NCBI RefSeq assembly: GCF_000504165.1
Contig: NZ_AYSE01000007.1
Coordinates: forward strand, 124,001-188,000
Direction: 5' to 3'
DNA length: 64,000 bases
DNA from: Bacillus sp. FJAT-14578
GTDB lineage: Bacteria > Bacillota > Bacilli > Bacillales > Bacillaceae_H
Positions 16,769-24,296 of this stretch are shown one piece after another. Under the pieces are notes generated by a model, which searched no databases, was not told the DNA's origin, and saw only the letters and a list, made by a program, of their open reading frames with translations. How positions within the stretch are numbered: the first letter of the stretch is position 1; the number at the start of each line of letters is the position of its first letter. Both the position numbers and the translations under genes were made by a program.

Positions 16769-17051
16769 GACATCACCTCTCTCCTCTTCATAGCTTGTGC
16801 GACGATGGTCCCTTTATACGACGGAAAAGAAGAAACTTCCATTGGCATGTGAGTCTTTCGGATGGTTTCGTTTCCGTGGGAAAGCATCGGTCGAGCGATA
16901 ATAGTTGCACATTTCAAAAAACTGTATTTTAATAGGTAAATCACCGAATATGTGCAAAGAACATTCATGCATGAGGCAGCTGGTGAGAACCCTTGAAGGT
17001 CCTTGCGGGGCGCTGTAACATAGATTAAAAAAGAAACGGGGAGAATATAGA

Positions 17052-17450
17052 ATGGATATAAAACGGATACATCATGTGGCCATTATTTGTTCGGATTACG
17101 AACGATCGAAAACTTTTTATACGGAGCTTCTTGGATTACGGGTGATAGCGGAAACGTACCGCGCCGAACGCAATTCATATAAGCTTGACCTCGAGGTGGG
17201 CAAGGGGCATCAAATCGAATTGTTTTCCTTTCCGGATCCGGCGGAACGCCCGTCGTACCCCGAAGCGAGGGGATTGCGCCACTTGGCCTTTGCGGTCCCC
17301 GATGTCGAAAAGGCGGTACAAGAGCTGCAGGGAAAAGGAGTGGCCGTCGAAGATATTCGCATTGATCCGTTGACGGGACAGAAGTTTACGTTTTTTGCGG
17401 ATCCGGATGGTTTGCCGCTCGAATTATATGAAGAAGGGATTAATGTATGA
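17052..17450 (+). CDS. VOC family protein, glyoxalase I-like (YwkD/GloA2 type)
   Basis: 132-aa glyoxalase/bleomycin-resistance fold protein. Metal ligands typical of this type are visible: His in RIHHVAIIC, Glu in HQIELFSF, His in GLRHLAFAV and Glu in LPLELYEEG. The motif DYERSKTFYTELLGL is characteristic of the YaeR/YwkD (GloA2) branch. Likely a metal-dependent lyase acting on a glutathione- or bacillithiol-type hemithioacetal, though the substrate is not proven for this branch. Its stop overlaps the start of the next gene by 4 bp (ATGA), so the glycosyltransferase is translationally coupled, an unexpected pairing. Confidence 0.8.
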   Translation: MDIKRIHHVAIICSDYERSKTFYTELLGLRVIAETYRAERNSYKLDLEVGKGHQIELFSFPDPAERPSYPEARGLRHLAFAVPDVEKAVQELQGKGVAVEDIRIDPLTGQKFTFFADPDGLPLELYEEGINV

Positions 17451-18265
17451 ACCAACCTACTGTATCTGTCGTCATTGCGACTTATCATCGTTTATACACG
17501 CTTGGCGAGCTCCTGGAATCGCTGACAAGGCAAACATACAAACCCTTTGAAATCATCATCGTCAACGATGGAGGGCCGTCACCGGACGTGTTGAAAACCT
17601 GCTATCCGGAGCTTCCACTTACCATCATCGATTTGAAAGAAAACGCCGGACATGTGCAGGCCCGCAACATCGGTGTGCAAAGAGCGGCGGGCGATTATAT
17701 TTTATTATGTGATGATGACGATTTATTGTGGCATACGCACATCGAGCGGATGGTCAAGGAAATGGAAGAGGCGGATTTTACGTTTTCAGATGCGGAAATG
17801 TTCAGCTATGAGGTGAAGGATCATACGAGGCTCCCAAAGCAACGCCTATTGTTTGCCTATGAGTGGAGCCTTGAAAAAATGCGGAAGTTTTCCACCTATG
17901 TCCCGTCCGGCAGTATGTATAAACGGAGCATTCATGATGAGATTGGCTATTTCGATGAAGCGGTACATAACTATTGGGACTGGGACTTCTTTTTGCGTGC
18001 CGCAGAGAAGTTTCATGTGAAACGTGTTCCGGCGGCGAGCGTTCTGTATGCTTTTTCAAAAACGGGAGACAACCAGTCTCTTCAGTTGAATGAACAACGC
18101 AACATGTACTTGAAGCGGTTATGCGCCAAGCATGGCCTTGGTGAATTGCCCGTGAAAAATTTCTGGGTGCTGCTGGAGGAACCGGAAGTAAAAAGCCGGG
18201 AGGCAAGCAGTGAAATCGTTTGGGACGGAAAGCCGTTCGTTTCACGTCTTGTATCATGCAAATAG
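17447..18265 (+). CDS. Family 2 glycosyltransferase
   Basis: 272-aa GT-A fold enzyme, probably cytoplasmic. Visible: N-terminal VSVVIATYHRLYTLGELLES, the nucleotide-binding stretch EIIIVNDGGPSPD, ENAGHVQARNIGV and LLCDDDDLLWHTH carrying the metal-binding DxD-type motif near residue 88. A downstream NYWDWDFFLRAA motif matches the acceptor region common in GT2 enzymes. No membrane segments are seen. Donor and acceptor sugars are unknown. Coupled to the VOC gene upstream; 43 bp before the ChrA gene. Confidence 0.85.
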   Translation: MNQPTVSVVIATYHRLYTLGELLESLTRQTYKPFEIIIVNDGGPSPDVLKTCYPELPLTIIDLKENAGHVQARNIGVQRAAGDYILLCDDDDLLWHTHIERMVKEMEEADFTFSDAEMFSYEVKDHTRLPKQRLLFAYEWSLEKMRKFSTYVPSGSMYKRSIHDEIGYFDEAVHNYWDWDFFLRAAEKFHVKRVPAASVLYAFSKTGDNQSLQLNEQRNMYLKRLCAKHGLGELPVKNFWVLLEEPEVKSREASSEIVWDGKPFVSRLVSCK

Positions 18266-18308
18266 GTATGGATAAAAACGGTCCATAATGGAGTAGGGGG
18301 AGAGGAAT

Positions 18309-18851
18309 GTGGTATTATGGCAGCTTTTTATTAGTTTTACACGAGCAACGATGCTGGGATATGGCGGAGGCCCTTCAACCATTCCGCTTTACGAAAATGA
18401 GGTCGTTGATCATTATAAGTGGATGACGACGAAGGAATTCGGGGAGGCGCTGGCATTCGGCAATGCGCTTCCCGGCCCGATTGCGACGAAACTGGCGGCA
18501 TATATCGGCTTTAAGGTGGCCGGCTGGCTCGGTGCGCTGGTGGCCCTGGTCGCGGTTGTCATGCCGACCGCCATTTTAATGATTGTGCTCGTTTCGGTGC
18601 TGCATAAATTTCAGGCTAACCCGGTTATAAAAGGGATGATCAAAGGCGTGCAGCCTGTTATTTTCGTCATGCTCGCCATGCTGGCATTCGATTTTGCCAA
18701 ATACGCGTTTACGGCAAGCGGCGGTTCGGCCGTGCCTTTTTTGCCGTTTGCGATTGCGGCGGTGTTTTTTATCATGGTGCATTACCTTGGCATCAATCCG
18801 GCATGGGGCGTACTTGGCGCACTCATTGTCGGGGCTGTGGCGCTAAGATAA
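18309..18851 (+). CDS. Half-size chromate transporter (CHR family)
   Basis: 180-aa membrane protein with the CHR signature FTRATMLGYGGGPSTIPL and FGNALPGPIATKLAAYIGF near the N-terminus and about five or six helices. Short CHR proteins usually occur as adjacent pairs that work as heterodimers (as YwrA/YwrB in B. subtilis). No partner gene is next to this one, so it may act alone, pair with a distant gene or be a remnant of a pair. GTG 18309 follows AGGGGG with 9-nt spacing. Confidence 0.85.
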   Translation: MVLWQLFISFTRATMLGYGGGPSTIPLYENEVVDHYKWMTTKEFGEALAFGNALPGPIATKLAAYIGFKVAGWLGALVALVAVVMPTAILMIVLVSVLHKFQANPVIKGMIKGVQPVIFVMLAMLAFDFAKYAFTASGGSAVPFLPFAIAAVFFIMVHYLGINPAWGVLGALIVGAVALR

Positions 18852-18860
18852 AGGGACAAT

Positions 18861-18913
18861 ATGAATTGAAAAAGCGGGCCCTCTCATCGAGTGGACCCGC
18901 TTTTTCAATTCAT
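18861..18913. terminator. Bidirectional terminator between chrA-like and signal peptidase genes
   Basis: Perfect 18-bp arms at 18861-18878 (ATGAATTGAAAAAGCGGG) and 18896-18913. T-runs lie on both strands. The right arm includes the last codons and stop of the signal peptidase gene. Confidence 0.8.
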
Positions 18914-19465
18914 GAAGGTAACTTCTTTGAGCGGCCAGTAACGCATATTTACTTCGCCGACCACACTGTCTATTTTCACTAATCCGAAATGGCGTCCATC
19001 CCGGCTGACGCGGCGATTGTCGCCAAGCACGAGAAGATAGCCTTCGGGAATTTTGGATTCATCGGTAATCTCTTTTAATGTAAAATCTGCTGTTAATTGT
19101 TCAAAGGGGAGCAGTTGCTTTTTGTAATCCGCCAAGTAAGGTTCTTCTTGCGGTTTGCTGTTGATGAACAGCACGTCGTCTTGGTATTCCACGGTTTCCC
19201 CCGGCAAGCCGATTACGCGTTTCACTAAATACTCATCGGCGTTCGGTGATTTTAGGACGACCATATCAAAACGTTCGGGTTTACCGTGACGGTAATTGAT
19301 TTTGTTAATGATGATTTTATTGCCTTCCTCTAAGTTCGGCATCATGGATTGCCCTTTAACCGTGTACGGCTGAAATAAAAACTGCTGAATTAAAAAAGAT
19401 AAAATAAGAGCTACGACAAGCGTTTTGACATATGACCAAATTTCTTTTTTCACTCCATGTTCCAT
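18905..19465 (-). CDS. Type I signal peptidase
   Basis: 186-aa membrane protease that removes signal peptides from secreted proteins. One N-terminal membrane helix (about 13-32) precedes the catalytic serine in GQSMMPN (Ser40). The general base lysine is in YLVKRVIGLPGE (Lys82), and the conserved box D reads GDNRRVSRDGRHFG (usually GDNRxxSxDSRxxG). This is the short Bacillus SipS/SipT type. ATG 19465 is preceded by AGGGGTGAGAAG. It is monocistronic and convergent with the chrA-like gene. Confidence 0.9.
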   Translation of the reverse strand: MEHGVKKEIWSYVKTLVVALILSFLIQQFLFQPYTVKGQSMMPNLEEGNKIIINKINYRHGKPERFDMVVLKSPNADEYLVKRVIGLPGETVEYQDDVLFINSKPQEEPYLADYKKQLLPFEQLTADFTLKEITDESKIPEGYLLVLGDNRRVSRDGRHFGLVKIDSVVGEVNMRYWPLKEVTFMN

Positions 19466-19584
19466 CTTCTCACCCCTTTTTCGCTTAAACCCCTCACTAT
19501 GACAAGTTTAGCACACTTGTTGAGACGATGTCATTTAAATCCGAGTGACGAATGGGATATGAATACAGAGCATCCCATTATAAA

Positions 19585-19686
19585 AAAAGGACCTTTACAT
19601 CTAAATTGTTAAGGAAGTCAACAATCTTGTGTAGTAAAGATCCTTTGTGGTTTTTTAATGAAACATCTGTTTCATTAAAAAACCAC
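19585..19686. terminator. Complex hairpin region including an 18-bp palindrome at the end of the YgjP-like gene
   Basis: Arms 19647-19664 (GTGGTTTTTTAATGAAAC) and 19669-19686 are exact complements around ATCT. The right arm covers the last two codons and the stop of the 19675-20412 gene. Beyond it, AAAGGACCTTTAC.../...GTAGTAAAGATCCTTT with an inner ATTGTT/AACAAT forms a second, imperfect stem (about 19585-19646). Confidence 0.6.
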
Positions 19687-20412
19687 TAGTTCGTTTTCTT
19701 CTAGCCATTGCTGGCGTTCAGCGGCATCTTCAAAAAGGTCAGCAGCGCTGTTGCTTGCGATTTCGCGCGCCAACACGAATTCGATTGTCGTCATTGGAGC
19801 TGACAGTAAGCGCCAGTTCAGCACAATCGTGCCGTCCGCTTTTACACGGCTTGGTTCGTTTTGTAAATCGTCCCATTCAATTTGGGCTGGAACATCGATT
19901 TGTTTAGCAAGTGTTTTTAAGCACTCCTGGAACTTATCACCGGCGCGAGTCGTATACCAGTCCGTTAAAAGAGCTTGTACGCCTTCGCTTGTTTGCATAT
20001 CGTCCCATGATTCAGGAATGGAAGCGATGAATTTCGCACGGAAGGTTAACACGGCATCTTTCCGGTTTTCTTTTACGATGTTCAATCGGTATTGACGCCC
20101 TAAATAGGGGATTTTGTCTCCGTCTTGAAAAGAAGGAACGACCGTCGTTTTTTCTTTCGTTTGGGATACTGATTGTTTCATTTCCGCCGAAGCCTCTTCC
20201 GTTTTCTTCTCCGGTTTCGCTTCCCCGAGTTGTTCTAAAATCCATTCTGTTTTTTTGGCAAGAACAAAATGGTGATTGCTTTCGTTCAAGCTTCTCGGAC
20301 CTACAAGTTTCACTCCGTTTTTCGGACAAACGTGTACCGTGATTTCTTGTATATTCGGACGTGCTTCAACCGTATAGTCAATCGAAATATTTCCAGATAC
20401 ATAACTAAACAT
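19675..20412 (-). CDS. YgjP-like (DUF45) metallopeptidase-fold protein lacking the HExxH zinc motif
   Basis: 245 aa. The C-terminal half follows the YgjP/M48-like pattern: IPYLGRQYRLNI, RVKADGTIVLNWRLLSAPMT, then EFVLAREIASNSAADLFEDA. In active members the last stretch reads VVVHELxHxxxxNHSxxFW. Here HExxH is REIAS (residues 216-220) and the third zinc ligand region is also changed, so zinc binding should be lost. The N-terminal half carries a Lys/Glu-rich insertion (about 64-90). The gene is intact, with good codon structure, suggesting a retained pseudoenzyme. Function unknown. Confidence 0.65.
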   Translation of the reverse strand: MFSYVSGNISIDYTVEARPNIQEITVHVCPKNGVKLVGPRSLNESNHHFVLAKKTEWILEQLGEAKPEKKTEEASAEMKQSVSQTKEKTTVVPSFQDGDKIPYLGRQYRLNIVKENRKDAVLTFRAKFIASIPESWDDMQTSEGVQALLTDWYTTRAGDKFQECLKTLAKQIDVPAQIEWDDLQNEPSRVKADGTIVLNWRLLSAPMTTIEFVLAREIASNSAADLFEDAAERQQWLEENELVVF

Positions 20413-20474
20413 AGATTTATTCGAACTCCCTTCTACAAATCTCCATTCTATAATGAATCTATCATAATATCAAT

Positions 20475-20560
20475 CTATAAATGGTGGAAGGGCCAAAGAG
20501 CGGCCCTTCCACCATTTATAGACCTAGGCGGATGGTGCCATCCGCCTAGCTAAACCTTTG
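20475..20560 (+). repeat. Dispersed repeat family C, hairpin-only copy
   Basis: A 20-bp perfect stem (20475-20494 with 20502-20521; loop AAAGAGC) is followed by GACCTAGGCGG...CCGCCTAG and TAAACCTTTG. The loop context GGCCAAAGAGCGGCC and the GACCTA-GCGG / TAAACCTTTG tail match the copy at 29447, although the stem sequence differs. The rest of 20413-20716 shows no gene. Confidence 0.65.
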
Positions 20561-20716
20561 GAAATGATTCTAATAAATGGAAATAAAAAAGTCGCGAATA
20601 GAGCAAAAAATAGTAAGTATTGGATATATAGGTGAAATTTATAGATAATGTCTTTTTTATTCAGTCCTTTAGAGATAGTACAATTTGCCGATATATAGAG
20701 TAAGAAAAAATTTTTT

Positions 20717-21117
20717 CGGCTGACCAAATCGGGGCCTTGATTCAAGAAATTCAGGTCGATACGAAAACGGCTTATACCGTTATGCAGGAAAGCACCCAAA
20801 GCGTAGCTGTTGGAATGGATGTCGTAGCGGAAGCGGGGCAGAACTTTTCTAAAATTTTAGAGGATATTTTCCGCATTCAGCAAGAAATCAAGGAAATTTC
20901 ATTGGCGACTTCCAATATTCAGCAGCATTCGGTTGAAATTACAAAGGCCACGAGCGTGTTGGAGGAGGCGGCGCAAGTATCGGCGGCGAGCACCGAAAAT
21001 GTGGCTTCCGCTTCAGAGCAAGAGCTGGCCGCAATGGAAGAAATCTCCGGTGCGGCACACTCCTTGAGTCAGTTGGCGCAAGACTTACAGGACTTGCTTG
21101 TCAAATTCAAGATTTAA
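20717..21117 (+). pseudogene. Truncated chemoreceptor, C-terminal half of the signalling domain only
   Basis: The frame opens without a start codon context at SADQIGALIQEIQVDTKTAY and continues through the descending helix typical of methyl-accepting chemotaxis proteins (STENVASASEQELAAMEEIS, ending QDLLVKFKI). The sensor, membrane helices, HAMP domain and the conserved hairpin tip are absent, and no ribosome-binding site lies upstream. A deletion junction lies near 20710-20717, after AT-rich DNA. It could be expressed only from ATG 20737, and is most likely non-functional. Confidence 0.8.
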
Positions 21118-21135
21118 AAATATATCAAATAGGTA

Positions 21136-21164
21136 TTTACAGGAAAAACATAGTCTGCTATATT
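21136..21164 (+). promoter_or_regulatory. Promoter of the SAM riboswitch transcript
   Basis: TTTACA (21136-21141), 17-nt spacer, TATATT (21159-21164). Closely similar to the promoter at 7116-7144. Confidence 0.6.
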
Positions 21165-21181
21165 ATAAGATAATTCAATAA

Positions 21182-21326
21182 GTTATCCAGAGTGACTGAG
21201 AGATCTGGCTCAATGACGTCACAGCAACCTGCCGAAAGCAAGGTGCTCCTACCAGCAAAGCATATGCTTTGGATGATAAGACGGAAACGGCACTCTTTTC
21301 GCATCTAAAGCGGAAAGAGTTTTTTT
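21182..21326 (+). ncRNA. SAM-I riboswitch (S-box) with terminator
   Basis: The S-box core is readable in order: GTTATCCAGAGTGACTGAG, GATCTGGCTCAATGAC, CACAGCAACCTGC, AAGGTGCTCCTACC, AGCAAAGCATATGCTTTG and the closing GGATGATAAG that pairs with TTATCC. It is followed by a terminator hairpin (ACTCTTTTCGC 21292-21302 with GCGGAAAGAGT 21310-21320) and seven T. Known S-boxes switch off methionine and SAM-related genes when SAM binds. The next gene is an unknown 102-aa ORF 87 bp beyond the T-run. Confidence 0.9.
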
Positions 21327-21332
21327 GTCTTT

Positions 21333-21392
21333 TGGTAAAGGAAACTTCCATCAGCGGGTTCATACTGCCCGTTAATGCGTGGGAAATAAAAT
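21333..21392 (+). repeat. Dispersed repeat family D, copy 1
   Basis: TAAAGGAAACTTCCATCAGC, then TACTGCCCGTTAATGCG and GGAAATAAA. Same block as at 35010-35068, and as the reverse complement at 46820-46880. It separates the riboswitch from the downstream ORF. Confidence 0.65.
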
Positions 21393-21412
21393 AGAAAGAG
21401 AGTGAAAATATT

Positions 21413-21721
21413 ATGAGTTTAAGTGGATTAGTGAGAGGGTATCTTTGTAAGCAGGAATTAACGGATGAACTAGTACAGACGGTAGCGGGAAGTTTGGAGA
21501 CCCGTTTTCGGGCAGACGACGAGAGATGCAAGGTAACGCTTCAAAAGCTGGAAAACTTTTATGAAGTGGTCGTGTATCATCTTCAGCATGCATATGCCGT
21601 CGCTTTAGATATTAACAAGGCAGCGACGCTAAAGGAAGAAGGGCCGTATGCAGTAGATCAGTACTTGCTTGGCCAGTTGGAAAAGGTCGGGCTTCGTGTT
21701 CGTAAGGAAGCCCGTGTATAA
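21413..21721 (+). CDS. Unknown 102-aa protein downstream of a SAM-I riboswitch
   Basis: Starts at ATG 21413 after AGAGAGTGA and ends at 21721, followed by a terminator. The sequence (MSLSGLVRGYLCKQELTDEL ... LENFYEVVVYHLQHAYAVAL ... YLLGQLEKVGLRVRKEARV) is soluble and mostly helical, without signal peptide or recognisable motif. I do not recognise it. Transcription would be reduced by SAM through the upstream S-box, which suggests a link with sulfur amino-acid or methyl metabolism. The inserted repeat between riboswitch and gene leaves open that the original target gene was lost and this ORF inherited the control. Confidence 0.55.
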   Translation: MSLSGLVRGYLCKQELTDELVQTVAGSLETRFRADDERCKVTLQKLENFYEVVVYHLQHAYAVALDINKAATLKEEGPYAVDQYLLGQLEKVGLRVRKEARV

Positions 21722-21722
21722 G

Positions 21723-21756
21723 AAAGGGGCATGGTTGAAACCATGCTCCTTTTTTC
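21723..21756 (+). terminator. Rho-independent terminator after the 102-aa ORF
   Basis: GGGGCATGGTT / AACCATGCTCC stem with a 2-nt loop and a run of seven T. Confidence 0.8.
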
Positions 21757-21780
21757 ATACACAATGTATCTTTTTTCCTA

Positions 21781-21807
21781 TAAACAAAACTCATATTTTG
21801 TCGAAAA
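21781..21807 (+). promoter_or_regulatory. Candidate sigma-D (motility) promoter of the chemoreceptor gene
   Basis: TAAA (21781-21784), 15-nt spacer, GTCGAAAA (21800-21807), compared with the sigma-D consensus TAAA-N15-GCCGATAT. The position is appropriate for the receptor gene at 21857. Confidence 0.45.
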
Positions 21808-21856
21808 ATAATATGGCTACATTATTTAAGACATAAGGAGAAAAGGCGGAGGAAAC

Positions 21857-23845
21857 ATGTTTCGAAAAATCAGTATTAAGCTTAACTTCATTGTAACCGT
21901 CATGATGGTTATCATGCTTGCCACAGTGGCAACATTAAGTTATCAAATTTCCAAAAAACAGATGGAAGAACAGGTGGAAGAGCAAGCTGTAAGCACACTA
22001 TCCGGAACAAAGGGACGGATTGAGCTGTATCTAGACCAGTACAAAAAAACGCTGCAGTATTATAGTCAAACAGAGCTGCTGACGAATTTTTCGCGAACCG
22101 TCAACGAGAGCGGGGATATGGCTGCGTGGACGGCTGTCAGAGAAGACTTTGAGCACTATTTGGAGCAATATCAAAATGTATTATCCATTTACATAGGAAC
22201 ACCGAATAAGCAATTTTACGGTGCTCCGGAATCGGGGGCACTCGATCCGACGACGAGAGGCTGGTATCAGGAGGCTGTGAGCGGACCTGATCAAGTTCAC
22301 ATCTCACAAGTATATGAAGATGCAATCACGAAAAAGAAGGTCGTCACACTGTCAAAAACGATTGTGGATTCGTCATCCAATGAAATTCAAGGGGTTTTGG
22401 GAATTGACCTCGAGTTGACGAAGTTAACCGAGATGGTCAATGAGACGAAAATAGGTTATAACGGCTATTCCGTTATGCTCGACACGGAAGGGGTGGCGCT
22501 TGTTCATCCGACACTTCAAGGGGATAATTTGATGGAGCTTCCGTTCATTAAAAAAATGTATGATAAAAAAGAAGATTATTTGGCGTATACGTATGAAAAT
22601 GAAAAGCGTATTATGCCGTTTACCACGATTGATGAGACAAACTGGAAAATGGGAATCGTGTATAAAGAGAAAGATCTATTAAGCAATGCCGGCGTCATTT
22701 TGAAGTCGATTATTTGGACGTCTGTCATTATTGTCATCATTGCAGGAGTTTTAGTATTTTTATTCTCCAGAACAATCACAAAGCCGATCATGGAACTGAA
22801 AAAGCAAATGGGACTTGTCGCGGAAGGTGATTTGACCGTAGAGGTAAAGGTGTCATCGAATGATGAAATCGGGGCATTGGCGATGTTCTTCAATAACATG
22901 GTGAAGAACATGAGGGAATTGATTTTGGCCGTCGAAAAATCGGTCGAGTCCGTTCATATGTCTGTTGAGCATTTAAGCTCCGTGTCAGAAGAGGCGACCG
23001 CTTCGAGTGAAGAAATTGGCCGCGCCATCGGCGAAATTGCGCAGGGGACGACACAGCAGGCGTCAGATGCAGATGTGACCAACCATAAAACAATCGTGTT
23101 GTCAGAACAAATTGCCCATGCGCTGGAACAAAACCAAGAATTGCATCAATTATCGGGAGTAGTGACGGCAGCAAGCGAGACAGGGCTTTCGCAAATGCAT
23201 TCGCTTCGTTCGCATACAAATGAAACACTCACGGTCATTGACCAAGTGAACGAAGTGATGCTTTCTCTAACGGAAAAGATGAAAAATATCGAAAGCATCG
23301 TGCATACGATCGATAACATTTCGGACCAAACGAATTTGTTGGCGCTGAATGCGAGCATCGAGGCGGCAAGAGCCGGGGATGTCGGAAAAGGGTTTGCGGT
23401 CGTTGCGGGCGAAGTGCGTAAGCTGGCAGAGCAGTCCGCACGTGCAACAAGTGAAATCAATGATATGATTCAAAGCATTCAAAAGGAAACGAACAAGGCT
23501 GCAGATGAAATGAAACGAACAACAGAGCTTTCAATGAAGCAAGGCGAGGTTGTGTCCGATACAGAATCGGCGTTTCAGCGAATTGAATCGAATGTGGCAA
23601 AAATGGTCGCCTCCATTCGTGACGCGAATGAGAGCATGCATGAAATGGATCATTTAAAAACAGAAGTGGCGGCAGCGGTAGAAAGCATTGCGGCGATTGC
23701 CCAGCAATCTGCTGCAGGGGCTGAAGAAATCACCGCTTCGGCAGAAGAGCAAGTGCGGGCAGTGAGTTCGCTGTCTCATTCGGCAGAGGAACTTCTGGAG
23801 TTAAGCGAGCAATTAGCTGGTATTATTCATCGTTTCAAATTATAA
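21857..23845 (+). CDS. Methyl-accepting chemotaxis protein, dCache-HAMP-MA
   Basis: Full-length chemoreceptor of 662 aa, close to B. subtilis McpA/TlpA in layout. TM1 (about 9-31), a double Cache-like extracellular sensor (about 35-275; [32 protein letters not shown]), TM2 (about 282-304), HAMP (305-358) and the signalling domain (about 380-662) with the conserved tip [32 protein letters not shown] precedes ATG 21857. Cache motifs of this kind often bind amino acids, but the ligand cannot be read. A candidate sigma-D promoter lies upstream and a very long palindromic terminator overlaps its 3' end. Confidence 0.92.
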   Translation: MFRKISIKLNFIVTVMMVIMLATVATLSYQISKKQMEEQVEEQAVSTLSGTKGRIELYLDQYKKTLQYYSQTELLTNFSRTVNESGDMAAWTAVREDFEHYLEQYQNVLSIYIGTPNKQFYGAPESGALDPTTRGWYQEAVSGPDQVHISQVYEDAITKKKVVTLSKTIVDSSSNEIQGVLGIDLELTKLTEMVNETKIGYNGYSVMLDTEGVALVHPTLQGDNLMELPFIKKMYDKKEDYLAYTYENEKRIMPFTTIDETNWKMGIVYKEKDLLSNAGVILKSIIWTSVIIVIIAGVLVFLFSRTITKPIMELKKQMGLVAEGDLTVEVKVSSNDEIGALAMFFNNMVKNMRELILAVEKSVESVHMSVEHLSSVSEEATASSEEIGRAIGEIAQGTTQQASDADVTNHKTIVLSEQIAHALEQNQELHQLSGVVTAASETGLSQMHSLRSHTNETLTVIDQVNEVMLSLTEKMKNIESIVHTIDNISDQTNLLALNASIEAARAGDVGKGFAVVAGEVRKLAEQSARATSEINDMIQSIQKETNKAADEMKRTTELSMKQGEVVSDTESAFQRIESNVAKMVASIRDANESMHEMDHLKTEVAAAVESIAAIAQQSAAGAEEITASAEEQVRAVSSLSHSAEELLELSEQLAGIIHRFKL

Positions 23846-23896
23846 TAAAAGCCCTCTCCCTATTGTGTGGGAGAGGGCTTTTATTATAATTTGAAA
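23833..23896. terminator. 28-bp perfect palindrome at the end of the chemoreceptor gene
   Basis: Left arm 23833-23860 and right arm 23869-23896 are exact complements around TATTGTGT. The left arm includes the codons for the last residues (FKL) and the stop. The core GCCCTCTCCC / GGGAGAGGGC followed by TTTT would terminate in either direction. Confidence 0.85.
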
Positions 23897-23990
23897 GAAT
23901 ATTGTCAAAAAATTTACATAATTTTTTGATTCTATTTTACGAAAAATGTGGTATCTTATACAACAAGAAGAAAAGAAAGGGGCGTTTTGC

Positions 23991-24080
23991 ATGGAAGTGT
24001 CCATCGATCACGGAAATGAGATAAACAGCAAAGAGCTCATCGATCAAGTACTGGATTTTTTAGAAGAGCAAACGATATAA
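23991..24080 (+). CDS. Putative 29-aa acidic peptide
   Basis: ATG 23991 lies 8-9 nt after AAAGGGG. The frame encodes MEVSIDHGNEINSKELIDQV followed by LDFLEEQTI and stops at TAA 24078-24080. It is acidic and amphipathic at its end. The ribosome-binding site and a possible promoter (about 23934-23966) support expression, but the size makes chance possible. The stop directly abuts a repeat-family-A hairpin that could act as terminator. Function unknown. Confidence 0.35.
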   Translation: MEVSIDHGNEINSKELIDQVLDFLEEQTI

Positions 24081-24212
24081 AGAGGATGATTTAAAAGGAT
24101 CAACCCTTTTAAGTCATTCTCTCGAAAGGACCCGTCACAAAATCCTTGATTTTACTGGATTTTCGTGACGGGTCCTTTCAGTAAAAAATCATTTTTGTGA
24201 CCTGTTTAGGGT
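24081..24212 (+). repeat. Dispersed repeat family A, full copy 2
   Basis: Stem 1: GAGGATGATTTAAAAGG with CCTTTTAAGTCATTCTC. Stem 2: GAAAGGACCCGTCAC ... GTGACGGGTCCTTTC. Tail: TTTTTGTGACCTGTTTAGG. Nothing else is seen in 24081-24296. Confidence 0.75.
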
Positions 24213-24296
24213 ATTGATAAAATGTCCGTCCAATCAAAATACATGGACGGACAAATGAAGCTATGGTGATGGATGCCGTGTTTTAGGCTTCATTCC

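Noticed and set aside
16841..16862. Possible family D fragment (GAAACTTCCATTGGC)
   Set aside because: Only about 12 bases match the other copies, too short to call.
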